Assembly: GCF_002335805.1 (NCBI RefSeq)
Contig: NZ_NISU01000001.1
Location: 2,302,079-2,366,078 of the forward strand
DNA from: Bacillus sp. FJAT-45350
Lineage (GTDB): Bacteria > Bacillota > Bacilli > Bacillales > NISU01
DNA length: 64,000 nucleotides
Reading direction: 5' to 3'
The notes beneath the pieces were generated by a model. That model was not told the origin of the DNA. It did no database searches and saw nothing but the letters and a program-made list of their open reading frames with translations. The position numbers were made by a program, and so were the translations under genes. Shown piece by piece: positions 46,632-56,343 of this stretch; within the stretch, counting starts at the first letter, position 1; each line of letters begins with the position of its first letter.

Positions 46632-46913
46632 TCATTCATTTAGATATAAGACTTGGTCAATCTTTCCCTCTAAAAGAAGCTCTTCTGGTAAAATTGTTTT
46701 AATCACAAATTGCTCACCTTTGATAAGTAACTGTCCTTGCTCTAATAAAAGCCGTAACTCTTGATTAGAAAATTGAAGGACACCTCTATGGTTTTCAATA
46801 TAAATATGAATTTGACCAATCATAGTAATCCTCGGCAGATCCATCATTACATCTGCGGGAAGTTCCATTTGATCTGTCATCCATTTTTTGAATCGATGCT
46901 TAAATTTTTTCAT
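46632..46913 (-). CDS. yqfC: Sporulation protein YqfC
   Basis: 93 residues: KKWMTDQMELPADVMMDLPR and QIHIYIENHRGVLQFSNQEL, typical of YqfC, and small enough to lie on one domain. The frame is open eight codons earlier, but GAGGAGG 8 nt before this ATG sets the start. It precedes yqfD by 24 nt. No clear sigma-E promoter could be identified upstream. Confidence 0.93.
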   Translation of the reverse strand: MKKFKHRFKKWMTDQMELPADVMMDLPRITMIGQIHIYIENHRGVLQFSNQELRLLLEQGQLLIKGEQFVIKTILPEELLLEGKIDQVLYLNE

Positions 46914-47139
46914 GATGAGAACCTCCTCTCCTCTCATTTTTATGAAGGAACCATCGTATCTATCACTAAAACTTTCTCTTCAATTAAGAAACATTAAAAA
47001 AGGAATAAGGGTTGCATAAAAAATTCTTATAGAAACTTTTTTTGGAAAGTTAAGTACAACAAAAAACGAGGGGTGCTGAAAAAATCTAAAGTATAGGATC
47101 CAAGAAACTAAACACACTTTTTCAAACCTCTTCAAAAAC

Positions 47140-47177
47140 AAAAAAAACAAGGATAAGCAAAAATTTGCTTATCCTTG
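47140..47177 (-). terminator. Terminator after the YqfB-like gene
   Basis: A 14-bp perfect stem (CAAGGATAAGCAAA with its complement) overlapping the stop codon, then a run of eight T on the reverse strand. Confidence 0.9.
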
Positions 47178-47705
47178 TCTACGGAATCGATTATTTGAGT
47201 TATGTGGCCTTTGGGCACGTGGTTTCCCAAGCACCTCTGACCATATAACCCCCTTCATTGCTTCCTCATTTGTTATTTTATTAAAATTTAAACCTAAAGA
47301 TGAAGATTTCCTACCAATTTCATTAGAGAAAATCGGAGAACTTTCTTCAATATTGCCTTTAGAAATATCGTTTCTCTTTAGTCTTATTTCTTCTTTTTTC
47401 TGAAGTAACTCTGCTCTTCTTTGCTCAATTGCTTCTACATGCTGACTAAGCTCACTAGGTGACGATACTTCTGTACGTTCAGGTCTTACCTGTGATGGAC
47501 TACTTTGTTCTTGATTGGTCTGACTTCCTTCTTGCTTGAAAATTTCTTTCCAATCAACCTGGTCCTCTGCAGGCCTTCGTTGACGTCTTTGAGGAGATTC
47601 TTCCTTCTTTTCCCCTCTCATGAAAAAGTTAAATAAAGCACCTAAAATCAAAAGTATGAAAAAGAGATTTCCAAAAATAAAATCAGATATTGCTTCTAAT
47701 GGCAT
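47169..47705 (-). CDS. YqfB-position membrane-anchored protein
   Basis: 178 residues. One N-terminal membrane segment (FIFGNLFFILLILGALFNFF), then a hydrophilic, Arg-, Gln- and Glu-rich tail (RRQRRPAEDQVDWKEIFKQE and a Glu-rich coiled-coil stretch near residue 105). Not assigned a function. It lies downstream of floA in the position of B. subtilis yqfB, although this protein may be longer. AAAGGAGG precedes the ATG. It probably belongs to the flotillin operon. Confidence 0.8.
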   Translation of the reverse strand: MPLEAISDFIFGNLFFILLILGALFNFFMRGEKKEESPQRRQRRPAEDQVDWKEIFKQEGSQTNQEQSSPSQVRPERTEVSSPSELSQHVEAIEQRRAELLQKKEEIRLKRNDISKGNIEESSPIFSNEIGRKSSSLGLNFNKITNEEAMKGVIWSEVLGKPRAQRPHNSNNRFRRQG

Positions 47706-47739
47706 GACAGTCTCCTCCTTTCAAGAAGACACAGCAAGA

Positions 47740-48723
47740 TTATTGCTTATCTCTGTTATCCTCATCGGTTGCTTTACCGATGGAGTCTCTCATATCTGTA
47801 TCAGCCATGATGTTTTGATAGTTCATATAATCCATTACACCCATATTTCCTTTTTTCAATGCTTCTGAAAGGGCCATAGGTACTTCTGCCTCTGCCTCTA
47901 CTACCTTCGCACGCATTTCTTCTACGCGAGCTTTCATTTCCTGCTCTTGCGCTACAGCCATTGCACGACGTTCTTCCGCTTTTGCTTGAGCAATCTTCTT
48001 ATCTGCCTCTGCTTGGTCAGTTTGTAATTCGGCACCAATATTTTTACCGATATCAATGTCCGCAATATCAATCGAAAGAATTTCAAATGCTGTACCTGCA
48101 TCTAAGCCTTTTGATAAAACTGTTTGTGAAATCATATCAGGATTTTCAAGTACTTTCTTATGATTAATAGCAGAACCGATTGTAGATACAATCCCTTCAC
48201 CTACACGAGCGATTACTGTATCCTCACCAGCACCCCCAACTAAACGGTCAATGTTTGCACGAACTGTAATACGTGCCTTTGCTTTTACTTCAATACCATC
48301 CATTGCAACACCAGCAATGAAAGGTGTTTCGATAACTTTAGGGTTTACACTCATTTGTACAGCTTCTAATACGTCACGACCTGCTAAATCAATTGCAGCA
48401 GCTCTTTCAAACGTTAACTCAATGTTTGCACGTTGAGCAGCAATTAATGCATTTACCACACGGTCAACATTACCACCAGCTAAGTAATGACCTTCTAGCT
48501 TACTTGTGTTTAAGTCAAGTCCCGCTTTTACCGCTTTAATTAACGGGTTAACAACACGAGCAGGGATTACACGACGTAACCTCATACCTACTAATTCAAA
48601 AATCCCAATTTTAACCCCAGCAGCTAACGCTGAAATCCATAGCATTACTGGTACAAAAGTAAATAGAACAGCTAATGCAATAATAATAAGACCAACGACA
48701 ACTAATAACATAATATCTGTCAT
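47740..48723 (-). CDS. floA: Flotillin-like protein FloA
   Basis: 327-residue SPFH protein. An N-terminal hydrophobic segment ([20 protein letters not shown]) anchors it to the inner face of the membrane. The SPFH core ([20 protein letters not shown]) is followed by a long helical Ala/Glu-rich coiled coil ([19 protein letters not shown]). It organises lipid microdomains with NfeD partners. AAAGGAGG lies 9 nt before the ATG. It follows yqeZ by 28 nt. Confidence 0.96.
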   Translation of the reverse strand: MTDIMLLVVVGLIIIALAVLFTFVPVMLWISALAAGVKIGIFELVGMRLRRVIPARVVNPLIKAVKAGLDLNTSKLEGHYLAGGNVDRVVNALIAAQRANIELTFERAAAIDLAGRDVLEAVQMSVNPKVIETPFIAGVAMDGIEVKAKARITVRANIDRLVGGAGEDTVIARVGEGIVSTIGSAINHKKVLENPDMISQTVLSKGLDAGTAFEILSIDIADIDIGKNIGAELQTDQAEADKKIAQAKAEERRAMAVAQEQEMKARVEEMRAKVVEAEAEVPMALSEALKKGNMGVMDYMNYQNIMADTDMRDSIGKATDEDNRDKQ

Positions 48724-48751
48724 TTAATAATTCCTCCTTTGTGTAATAAAC

Positions 48752-50092
48752 TTACATATCTTTAACTTCCCTCACAACAATACGCGAGCCAGAAGTATAG
48801 ACAACCTGTATTTTCTTGCCCTGTTCAATATATCCTCCCTCAGAGACTACGTCAAGGCGTTCATGACCAAAAACTGCCGAGCCAGAAGGACGAAGTGGTG
48901 TTAATGTTTCACCAGTCTGTGCTAGTAACTCTTCTCTTGTTGCATTCGAAATATACCCTTCTTCAGTTGATGTAGCACCAGTGAAAACAATTTTTTTCAT
49001 TGGACCTCTATTTCCAAAATATTTAAAAATGAAGATAGAAGCAATCACTGTAACTACTACTGCAATAAGAATAGCAACCAGCATATTCACTGTAGAATAC
49101 GAAGCTAAAATCATACTTCCGATTATTGCTCCAATTCCTAAGACCCCAAATATTCCAAAGCCTGGGACGAATATTTCAATGAGGATTAATAAAATACCAG
49201 CACTAAATAAAATAATCGTTTCAAAGCCAGCAAAACCAGCAAACAGATGCCCAAAGAAAAACAATAGTAAAGCACTTAGTCCCATAATCCCAGGAACACC
49301 AAAACCAGGAGAATAAAGCTCTAATACAAGTCCTAAACTTCCTACAGATAGAAGTATTGGGATAACAATTGGATTTGTAACAAAGCGAGCAATTTGTTCA
49401 GCAAAGCTCACTTCCATATCACGCTCAATTGCATTTTCAAGCTCTAGAAATTGTAAGAGCTCATCACGATTTGAAGCAATTGCCTCCGCATAACCTACCT
49501 CTAACGCCTGATTAGCAGTAAGGGTTAATAATTTCCCAGATTCAGCACCATAGTCTGGCAAATCTACATCTTTGTCAGCCATAGCCAAAGCATAAATTGG
49601 GTCACGTTCATTTAATTCTGCGGCTGCTCTCATTTCACTTAACCAATAGGATTGTGTCTTTTCTTCTGCTGCACTTCCAGCAGAATCAATTACTGCTGCA
49701 GAACCCATATTCGATGCAGGGGCCATAACAATTTGGTCAGCATTTAATGAGATATAAGCACCTGCTGAAATAGCATTATTTACTACATATGCAGTGATAG
49801 GTGTTCTAGTTGAACGTAAAATCCCCGCAATATTCCCCGCCGCATCAACCGCACCACCTGGTGTATCTACCTCCAGTACGATATGGTCTGCGCCTTCTTC
49901 CAAAGCAGTCGTTATTGACCGTTGAATAAAGGCTTCTAATCCACGTTCTACAGCTTGTTCTACCGGTATATAAAAAACAACCGGACGAGACTCATCTTCT
50001 TGACTCTGTACAAGCCCTTGAATCGGAATTAAAATAAGTGCTACGACAATGAGAGATAAGAAAAATATACTTTTCAAACTCCGTTGTGTCAC
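48752..50092 (-). CDS. yqeZ: NfeD family protein with ClpP-like serine protease domain (YqeZ)
   Basis: 446 residues. Signal peptide or anchor (SIFFLSLIVVALILIPIQG), a periplasmic ClpP-class domain (VDTPGGAVDAAGNIAGIL, VVNNAISAGAYISLNADQI with the probable catalytic Ser), four membrane segments at about 235-350 and an OB-fold NfeD domain at the C-terminus (TGETLTPLRPSGSAVF). Pairs with FloA. The open frame starts earlier, but AAAAGGGGG lies 7 nt before the chosen GTG. Confidence 0.92.
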   Translation of the reverse strand: MTQRSLKSIFFLSLIVVALILIPIQGLVQSQEDESRPVVFYIPVEQAVERGLEAFIQRSITTALEEGADHIVLEVDTPGGAVDAAGNIAGILRSTRTPITAYVVNNAISAGAYISLNADQIVMAPASNMGSAAVIDSAGSAAEEKTQSYWLSEMRAAAELNERDPIYALAMADKDVDLPDYGAESGKLLTLTANQALEVGYAEAIASNRDELLQFLELENAIERDMEVSFAEQIARFVTNPIVIPILLSVGSLGLVLELYSPGFGVPGIMGLSALLLFFFGHLFAGFAGFETIILFSAGILLILIEIFVPGFGIFGVLGIGAIIGSMILASYSTVNMLVAILIAVVVTVIASIFIFKYFGNRGPMKKIVFTGATSTEEGYISNATREELLAQTGETLTPLRPSGSAVFGHERLDVVSEGGYIEQGKKIQVVYTSGSRIVVREVKDM

Positions 50093-50315
50093 TTCTTGTC
50101 CCCCTTTTCTTACAAAACTCATTAGTCTTCTGGTTTATACTTTATACTTCACTACTATATACGTATATAATATGCCTTGGTTCCAAAAAAATTTAGCGTG
50201 TACATTAATTAAAACAAATTTCTCCAGGATACTCAAATCATATCAAGCTCATATTATGTAGTTATATGAAAAATATCAATTATGTACTATAGATCAATAA
50301 GGCGAGCAACAACAT

Positions 50316-50351
50316 AAAAGGCCTTACCAATCATTACGAGTGGCAAGGCCT
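50316..50351 (-). terminator. Terminator of rpsU-yqeY
   Basis: An 11-bp stem (AGGCCTTGCCA with TGGTAAGGCCT, one G-U) and an 11-nt loop just past the yqeY stop; the T tail is only four bases. Confidence 0.65.
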
Positions 50352-50364
50352 AATTTGTCATCTT

Positions 50365-50808
50365 TTATGATAAATGTTGTTGTACAAGACGATTCACAAG
50401 ACCACCATCAGCTTTTCCTTTAACCTTTGGCATGATGGCTCCCATCACTTTACCCATATCTGCTTTAGAAGTTGCACCGACTTCACCAATTGTTTCTTTG
50501 ACGATAGTAGATACTTCTTCTTCAGAGAGTTGCTCAGGCATATAGTGCTCTAAAATAGCAAGCTCATTCTGCAACTGGGCAGCCAAATCTTCACGGCCTG
50601 CTTTTTCAAACTCATGGAGGGAATCCTTGCGTTGTTTCAGTTCGCGATTCAAAACCGTCAATGAGTCATCTTCTGTTAGCTCACGCCCAAATTTAATTTG
50701 TTCGTTTTGTAAAGAAGATTTCACCATACGGATGACAGAGAGTTTCTGTTTATCTTTGTTCTTCATCGCTTCCTTCATATCTTGGTTTAAACGATCAAGA
50801 AGACTCAC
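50365..50808 (-). CDS. yqeY: GatB/YqeY domain protein
   Basis: 147 residues, helical. [20 protein letters not shown] and [18 protein letters not shown] match the YqeY family (related to the tail of GatB, a tRNA-binding domain). Function not established. The frame opens 3 codons earlier, but GAGAGG is 8 nt before the chosen GTG. It follows rpsU by about 18 nt; they form an operon as in other Bacillus. Confidence 0.95.
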   Translation of the reverse strand: MSLLDRLNQDMKEAMKNKDKQKLSVIRMVKSSLQNEQIKFGRELTEDDSLTVLNRELKQRKDSLHEFEKAGREDLAAQLQNELAILEHYMPEQLSEEEVSTIVKETIGEVGATSKADMGKVMGAIMPKVKGKADGGLVNRLVQQHLS

Positions 50809-50826
50809 TAAAAACACCTCTCTTAA

Positions 50827-51000
50827 TTAGAACTTACGCTTTCTTGCCGCCTCAGACTTTTTCTTACGCTTAACACTAGGCTTCTCATAGTGCTTACGCT
50901 TTTTCACTTCAGCTAATGTACCTTCCTTAGAAAGTGATCTCTTGAAGCGACGAAGAGCAGCATCGATCGATTCATTTTTGCGAACACGAGTTTCTGCCAT
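50827..51000 (-). CDS. rpsU: 30S ribosomal protein S21
   Basis: 57 residues, too short for usual ORF lists: [20 protein letters not shown] with a Lys/Arg-rich C-terminus ([19 protein letters not shown]). GGAGGGAGG lies 9 nt before the ATG. Directly upstream of yqeY. Confidence 0.97.
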   Translation of the reverse strand: MAETRVRKNESIDAALRRFKRSLSKEGTLAEVKKRKHYEKPSVKRKKKSEAARKRKF

Positions 51001-51160
51001 CTTAATTTCCCTCCCTCCGAAACAACCAACTAACGCCTGTTTTTTTTCCGAAAATAATACTAGATATTATAAAATGTACCATCTTCTCATTGCTATTTAA
51101 ACTAGCTAAAAAACAAGTCTTTTTTGATTATAATACAATCAATTACATAGGTCAACTTAT

Positions 51161-51305
51161 ATTTAATTATAAATGATGATTTATGAATTACTAATTGCAA
51201 GATTTTTTTATTTATAAAACTGTTACAAATAAATTAACTTGATCTACAAAACAATTATTGATTTTCAAATTCATCATTCATAATTTATAATTCATAATTA
51301 ATTTA
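51161..51305. repeat. Inverted repeat built of 7-bp units (element B)
   Basis: Left arm (51164-51201) with TTATGAA-type units, right arm (51264-51305) with ATTCATC, ATTCATA, ATTTATA, ATTCATA units; arms are imperfect complements with a loop of about 60 nt. The rest of this 352-bp gap between rpsU and yqeW is AT-rich with no gene seen. Confidence 0.7.
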
Positions 51306-51352
51306 GTCATGCTTGTTCTTCCTTGTCCATAGAATGGTAAAGAGGTGGTTCA

Positions 51353-52282
51353 ATGGCACAGGAATTGTTTACTTTATTTGCAGTTTTTATTGCCCTTTTT
51401 CTTTTCGGTATGACCGTAATGAGAACTGGCTTAAAAAACGTAGTAGATAATAAATTTAAGCAAACCCTTATTTCATTAACTAATACACCGTTAAAGGGTC
51501 TTTTAGTTGGAACAATCGTCACCGCATTATTGCAAAGTAGCTCTGCTGTAATGATTATTACTGTTGGTCTTGTGGCAGCTGGATTTATTACTTTTAAACA
51601 ATCCATAGGTGTTATATTAGGAACAAATATAGGTACTTGTATAACTTTAGAGATTATTGCTTTTGATCTCTCTTCCCTTATATTACCGATGCTCCTACTT
51701 GGTGTTTTCATGCTCATGATTCCCAAACATCTTACATACTGTATTGGATGTGTTTCCTTTGGATTAGCTTGTATTTTCATAGCCATGCAAGGTCTCGAGA
51801 AGTTAGCATACCCTTTAGCTTCATTACCTTTCACTCATTCCTTCTTCCAGCTTACGAATGAGAGTGAATTAATAGGAGTTGGTGTTGGTACTGCAATGTC
51901 TGCAATTATTCAGTCAAGTACAGCAACAACTGCTATAACGATGGGCTTTATGAACCAAGATATGCTAGCATTACCTGCTGGAATTGCCATTATGTTAGGA
52001 GCTAATATCGGAACTTGTTTTTCTGCCTTTTTAGCAAGTGTTGGGGCAAATCATACTGCAAAATTAGTTGCCTTTGCTCACATCTGGTTAAATATTGTAG
52101 GAGTACTTTTATTTTTACCATTAATCGGTTGGCTAGAGTCCATCTCTAGTTCATTGACTTCTTTACCAAACCTCCAGCTAGCTCATGCAAGTACAATTTT
52201 TAACATTATTTCTTCTCTTATCGTATTACCATTTGTTCATTATTTTTCAAAATTTATCCTATATGTTCATGGAAAGAAATAA
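51353..52282 (+). CDS. yqeW: Na/phosphate cotransporter family protein, YqeW-like
   Basis: 309 residues, about eight membrane segments, the two Na-Pi repeats marked by QSSSAVMIITVGL (near residue 60) and QSSTATTAITMGF (near 182). Unlike the PhoU-containing paralogue in this window it has no PhoU tail. A likely sodium-coupled transporter; substrate not proved. It lies between rpsU and mtaB as does B. subtilis yqeW. GAGGTG lies 5 nt before the ATG. No PhoP-type array is visible upstream. Confidence 0.88.
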   Translation: MAQELFTLFAVFIALFLFGMTVMRTGLKNVVDNKFKQTLISLTNTPLKGLLVGTIVTALLQSSSAVMIITVGLVAAGFITFKQSIGVILGTNIGTCITLEIIAFDLSSLILPMLLLGVFMLMIPKHLTYCIGCVSFGLACIFIAMQGLEKLAYPLASLPFTHSFFQLTNESELIGVGVGTAMSAIIQSSTATTAITMGFMNQDMLALPAGIAIMLGANIGTCFSAFLASVGANHTAKLVAFAHIWLNIVGVLLFLPLIGWLESISSSLTSLPNLQLAHASTIFNIISSLIVLPFVHYFSKFILYVHGKK

Positions 52283-52286
52283 TTCG

Positions 52287-52332
52287 TAATGTAAAAGCCG
52301 AGTCCTTAAAAAGAGGCTCGGCTTTTACATTA
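52287..52332. terminator. Bidirectional terminator, yqeW / deoC
   Basis: A 16-bp perfect stem (52287-52302 with 52317-52332, core TGTAAAAGCCGAG) with a 14-nt loop between convergent genes. Confidence 0.93.
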
Positions 52333-52350
52333 CAATTTCTAATTCAATAT

Positions 52351-53025
52351 TTAATAGCTGGCATCTGATACTTCACCTTTGACGATTGCAATTCCCGCAC
52401 TTGCTCCAATTCTAGTTGCTCCTACTTCTATCATGGCTAAAGCAGTTTGGCGGTCTCTTACCCCTCCAGAGGCTTTTACACCGATAGTAGGACCGACCGC
52501 TTCTCTCATTAGCTTAATATCTGGAAGTGTAGCTCCTCCTATCGAAAATCCAGTAGATGTCTTAACAAAATCTGCTCCTGCCTTTACAGAAAGCTGACAA
52601 GCTCTCAACTTTTCCTCATCTGTCAATAAAGAAGTTTCAATAATAACTTTCGTTAATGCACTGCCTTTTGCAGCGTCTACAACCGCTCGAATATCTTGCT
52701 CTACTAAAGAATCGTTTTTATCCTTTAATGCCCCAATATTAATGACCATATCTATTTCTGTTGCCCCATTCTCAATCGCATTCTTTGTCTCAAATGCTTT
52801 TACTTCTGGAGTAGACGCTCCTAAAGGAAAGCCTATAACCGTACATACCTTAACATTAGGCTTGTCCTTTAACTCTTCATAGGCAACAGATACCCATGTA
52901 GGATTAATGCATACAGACGCAAAATCAAATTCTGCAGCTTCTTTAGATAATTGAATAATTTGTTCTTTTGTAGCCTCAGGCTTTAGTAATGTATGATCAA
53001 TCATACGTGCAATTTTATCACTCAA
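52351..53025 (-). CDS. deoC: Deoxyribose-phosphate aldolase
   Basis: 224 residues, TIM-barrel class I aldolase. Splits 2-deoxyribose 5-phosphate to acetaldehyde and glyceraldehyde 3-phosphate in nucleoside salvage. Schiff-base Lys in [22 protein letters not shown] and [13 protein letters not shown] are conserved. Start: TTG with AAAGGG 8 nt upstream; a GTG three codons earlier touches it. It stands between mtaB and yqeW. Confidence 0.95.
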   Translation of the reverse strand: MSDKIARMIDHTLLKPEATKEQIIQLSKEAAEFDFASVCINPTWVSVAYEELKDKPNVKVCTVIGFPLGASTPEVKAFETKNAIENGATEIDMVINIGALKDKNDSLVEQDIRAVVDAAKGSALTKVIIETSLLTDEEKLRACQLSVKAGADFVKTSTGFSIGGATLPDIKLMREAVGPTIGVKASGGVRDRQTALAMIEVGATRIGASAGIAIVKGEVSDASY

Positions 53026-53161
53026 AAAGTACACCCTTTCATCACTTTGTTATTTAAACTTTACAAAACTTTATGTATTTTTCCAATTTAATCCTACCAC
53101 ATCGACAAAGGTTGAATAAGCGAACATGAACTTATTATGTGCAATTATAACCATAAACATG

Positions 53162-53199
53162 AAAAAACTTAGTAACTCATGTCTATGAGCTACTAAGTT
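53162..53199 (-). terminator. Terminator of mtaB
   Basis: A 15-bp stem with one mismatch (AACTTAGTAACTCAT with ATGAGCTACTAAGTT), 4-nt loop and T6 on the reverse strand, directly after the mtaB stop. Confidence 0.9.
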
Positions 53200-53202
53200 C
53201 TT

Positions 53203-54543
53203 TTATTTCATACTAGCGACCTCTTCTTTTACAACTCGTACAAATTCACCTTCATTGTATGGGTAACCAGCTTTTATAACTTTTACTTTTACAATTTCAC
53301 CAATCATGTCTTTATCAGCAGTAAATTTTACCTTCAAGTAGTTATCAGAGTAGCCAGTATACATCCCTGATTCTGGATTTTCTTTATCCTTTTCTTCAGG
53401 AATAACCTCTAGAACTTCTCCTTCAAACTTTGATGAGTACTCTTTTGCAAGCTGGTTTGAAAGCTCAATTAAACGATGAACACGTTCATTTTTCACGTCT
53501 TCATCTACTTGGTCTTCCATTCTTGCAGCTGGCGTACCAGTTCTCTTTGAATATGGGAATACGTGAAGCTCAGAAAATTGATGTTTCGCAATAAAATCAT
53601 ACGTTTCTTGGAATTCTTCTTCCGACTCACCAGGGAAACCAACAATTACATCAGAAGTTACCGCTAAACCAGGTAATACTTCTTTCAAACGATCAATTCG
53701 CTCACCAAAGAATTCCATCGTATATTTACGTCGCATACGTTTTAGAACTGTATCTGAACCAGATTGTAGAGGAATGTGTAAATGGCGAACTACCTTCTCA
53801 GAACGGTCAATTACACGAATTACTTCATCGGTAATTTGACTAGCTTCTATTGAAGAAATTCGAATTCTCTTTAACCCTTCTACCTTCTCTAAATCTTCTA
53901 AAAGCTGTGCAAGACTATAATCCTTCAAGTCTTCACCGTATCCACCTGTATGGATTCCTGTTAGAACAATTTCTTTATAACCAGCTTCTACTAATTGTGT
54001 CGCTTGTTTCACTACATCGACAGGGTCTCTTGAACGCATTAACCCACGAGCCCATGGAATAATACAGAATGTACAGAAGTTATTACAGCCCTCTTGAATC
54101 TTAAGAGAAGCTCTCGTACGGTCAGTAAATGAAGGAACATCAAGTTCTTCGTATACTCTCGTCTTCATAATGTTTGATACACCATTTATTGGTTCACGTT
54201 CTTTTTTGTATTGTTCAATATACTCAAGCATCTTCTTACGATCTTGAGTACCAACAACAACGTCTACACCAGGGATTGCCATTACTTCAGCAGGAGATGT
54301 TTGAGCATAACAACCTGTTACACAAATAACAGCATCAGGATTTCTTCGAATTGCTCGACGAATAACTTGTCGACTCTTTTTATCACCAGTATTCGTCACT
54401 GTACATGTATTAATTACATATACATCAGAAGCCCCATCAAAATCTACTTTATCATAACCCTCTTGCTGAAACAGTTGCCAAATTGCTTCTGTCTCGTAAT
54501 GATTGACCTTACAGCCTAATGTATGAAATGCAACTGTTGGCAT
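53203..54543 (-). CDS. mtaB: tRNA t6A37 methylthiotransferase
   Basis: 446 residues. Adds a methylthio group to t6A37, giving ms2t6A, in ANN-reading tRNAs. Three N-terminal Cys (HTLGCKVN, VINTCTVTN, VTGCYAQ) bind the auxiliary cluster. The radical-SAM triad is CNNFCTFC (C-x3-C-x2-C), and a TRAM-like domain ends the protein. It starts 7 nt after the rsmE stop, in the same transcript. Confidence 0.96.
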   Translation of the reverse strand: MPTVAFHTLGCKVNHYETEAIWQLFQQEGYDKVDFDGASDVYVINTCTVTNTGDKKSRQVIRRAIRRNPDAVICVTGCYAQTSPAEVMAIPGVDVVVGTQDRKKMLEYIEQYKKEREPINGVSNIMKTRVYEELDVPSFTDRTRASLKIQEGCNNFCTFCIIPWARGLMRSRDPVDVVKQATQLVEAGYKEIVLTGIHTGGYGEDLKDYSLAQLLEDLEKVEGLKRIRISSIEASQITDEVIRVIDRSEKVVRHLHIPLQSGSDTVLKRMRRKYTMEFFGERIDRLKEVLPGLAVTSDVIVGFPGESEEEFQETYDFIAKHQFSELHVFPYSKRTGTPAARMEDQVDEDVKNERVHRLIELSNQLAKEYSSKFEGEVLEVIPEEKDKENPESGMYTGYSDNYLKVKFTADKDMIGEIVKVKVIKAGYPYNEGEFVRVVKEEVASMK

Positions 54544-54550
54544 TGTTCTT

Positions 54551-55303
54551 TCACCTCAATATTTCAAAATGATACGAAACAGCAGATAAAAAATACAACG
54601 GTGCTGTTTCCGTACGCAAAATTCTAGGTCCGAAGCTAGCACGTATAAAACCAGCTTCATCTAATTTATTAACTTCTTCTTCAGAGAGTCCACCTTCAGG
54701 ACCAACTAATACAAGCGCCTTGTCTCCTGGCTTCAATGAGTTTAATGCTCTCCCTAAGCCCAGATGTTCTCCTTCTTTAGCACTCTCTTCATAGGCTACT
54801 ATTTTTACATCGTATTGCTGATTAACAGAAAGTAATTCAGCTAACGACATCGTTTGTTCAACTGTTGGTAGATAGCTACGGTGTGACTGTTCTGCTGCCT
54901 CTTTTGCAATTTTAGATAAACGCTCTATCTTCTTTCCTTCTTTCTTCTTGTCCCATTTCACTATTGAACGAGAAAGAGAAACAGGAATAAAAGAGGAAGC
55001 ACCAAGCTCTGTACCTTTTTGTACAACATACTCTAATTTATCACCCTTTGGGAGGCCTTGAGCAATCGTTATATGCACTGATAATTCACTATTGTTAGTA
55101 ATGTCAGAGAGTATCGTTGCAACAATCTCTTCTTCAGAAATTGAGGCAATCTCACAATTAACAACACGAGACTCACCATCACTACAAATAATTTTGTCAC
55201 CAATACCCATTCGCATGACTCGGCTAATATGTTTTACATCATCACCATTTATAACTACTTGTTCATCTACCATTTGTTCTTTATTAATAAAATAGCGTTG
55301 CAC
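54551..55303 (-). CDS. rsmE: 16S rRNA (uracil(1498)-N3)-methyltransferase
   Basis: 250 residues, SPOUT class. GPEGGLSEEEV and RILRTETAPLYFLSAVSYH are the knot motifs. The chosen GTG has AGGTGA 6 nt upstream; the GTG two codons earlier touches it, and the protein then starts MQRYFINKEQ as in relatives. Follows prmA by about 50 nt. Confidence 0.95.
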   Translation of the reverse strand: MQRYFINKEQMVDEQVVINGDDVKHISRVMRMGIGDKIICSDGESRVVNCEIASISEEEIVATILSDITNNSELSVHITIAQGLPKGDKLEYVVQKGTELGASSFIPVSLSRSIVKWDKKKEGKKIERLSKIAKEAAEQSHRSYLPTVEQTMSLAELLSVNQQYDVKIVAYEESAKEGEHLGLGRALNSLKPGDKALVLVGPEGGLSEEEVNKLDEAGFIRASFGPRILRTETAPLYFLSAVSYHFEILR

Positions 55304-55354
55304 AACCACTCACCTGCTACTATCGAAGTTTACACTGAAATGACAGTGTTTATT

Positions 55355-56290
55355 TTACGCCTTTTTTGCAATTATGGCTACCCAATCTTCTAGTTGCAAT
55401 GTTTCCTCGATTACAAAACCATGGGAAAGAAGGGCATCTTTTACTTCTTCCTTCTTTCTCGAAATTATTCCTGATGTAATAAAGGTACCATTTGGTTTAA
55501 GTACCCTTGCCGCATCTTGAACAAATTGAACAATAATTTCAGCTAAAATATTAGCTACAATTGTATCATACGGCCCATCTATCCCTTGAATTAAGTTGTT
55601 CTTCTTAACAGTTACTTGTTCAGAAACATGATTCAACTCAACATTCATCGTTGCACTTTCTACAGCAACATCATCAAGATCTAGAGCTAATACTTCCTTT
55701 GCTCCTAGTTTTGCGGCAGCGATACTTAATACACCAGAACCAGTTCCAACATCAATAACTCGTTCTTCTTTACCAAGCATTTTTTCTAAGGCTTGAATAC
55801 ATAATACTGTTGTTGGATGAGTCCCTGTTCCAAATGCCATACCTGGATCAAGCTCAATAATCTTTTCTCCTTCAACAGGCTCATACTCCTCCCACGATGG
55901 AGTAATAGTAATTGAGTTAGAGATTTTTACTGGCTTATAATATTTCTTCCAAGCCGTTTCCCAATCTTCTTCATGTACTTCAGCCAATGTCACCTTATTA
56001 AAGCCCAAGTCAATGTTATGAGCCGATAACCCGTCAATTTCTAACTTAATTTCTTCAACTGTTTCAGCTAATGAGCTAGTTACAGGGAAATATGCCTTAA
56101 TAATAACTCCTTCTTCTGGATAATCATCAGGAGAGAGTTGGTACATTTCGCCTAAGTGGCCGCCCCAATCCTTTGTTAAGTCCTGAGGATCTTCAATCAC
56201 AACTCCACTCGCACCTGCCTCATGTAAAATATTACAGACCGGCTCTACAGCTTCCTCTGTTGTATGAATGCTAAACTCCGACCACTTCAT
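55355..56290 (-). CDS. prmA: Ribosomal protein L11 methyltransferase
   Basis: 311 residues. Methylates ribosomal protein L11. N-terminal domain ([20 protein letters not shown]) and class I SAM fold: [20 protein letters not shown] and the N(PPY-like) [12 protein letters not shown]. The frame extends five codons earlier, but GGAG lies 9 nt before this ATG. It follows dnaJ by 53 nt. Confidence 0.95.
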   Translation of the reverse strand: MKWSEFSIHTTEEAVEPVCNILHEAGASGVVIEDPQDLTKDWGGHLGEMYQLSPDDYPEEGVIIKAYFPVTSSLAETVEEIKLEIDGLSAHNIDLGFNKVTLAEVHEEDWETAWKKYYKPVKISNSITITPSWEEYEPVEGEKIIELDPGMAFGTGTHPTTVLCIQALEKMLGKEERVIDVGTGSGVLSIAAAKLGAKEVLALDLDDVAVESATMNVELNHVSEQVTVKKNNLIQGIDGPYDTIVANILAEIIVQFVQDAARVLKPNGTFITSGIISRKKEEVKDALLSHGFVIEETLQLEDWVAIIAKKA

Positions 56291-56343
56291 TAATACCAAC
56301 TCCATTTCCTGTAATAAGAAAAACGCAAAGCGTCTTTTCTTTG

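Noticed and set aside
46914-47139. Sigma-E promoter for yqfC-yqfD
   Set aside because: Expected from family knowledge, but no pair close to the sigma-E -35/-10 pattern with correct spacing was found; not claimed.
51215-51260. PhoP-like hexamers upstream of yqeW
   Set aside because: GTTACA, TTAACT and TACAAA do occur, but without the 11-bp period and without a matching -10 at the right distance, so no PhoP box is claimed.
51307-51834. 175-codon frame antisense to yqeW
   Set aside because: Opposite strand of a well-supported transporter gene; no Shine-Dalgarno site, no family resemblance.
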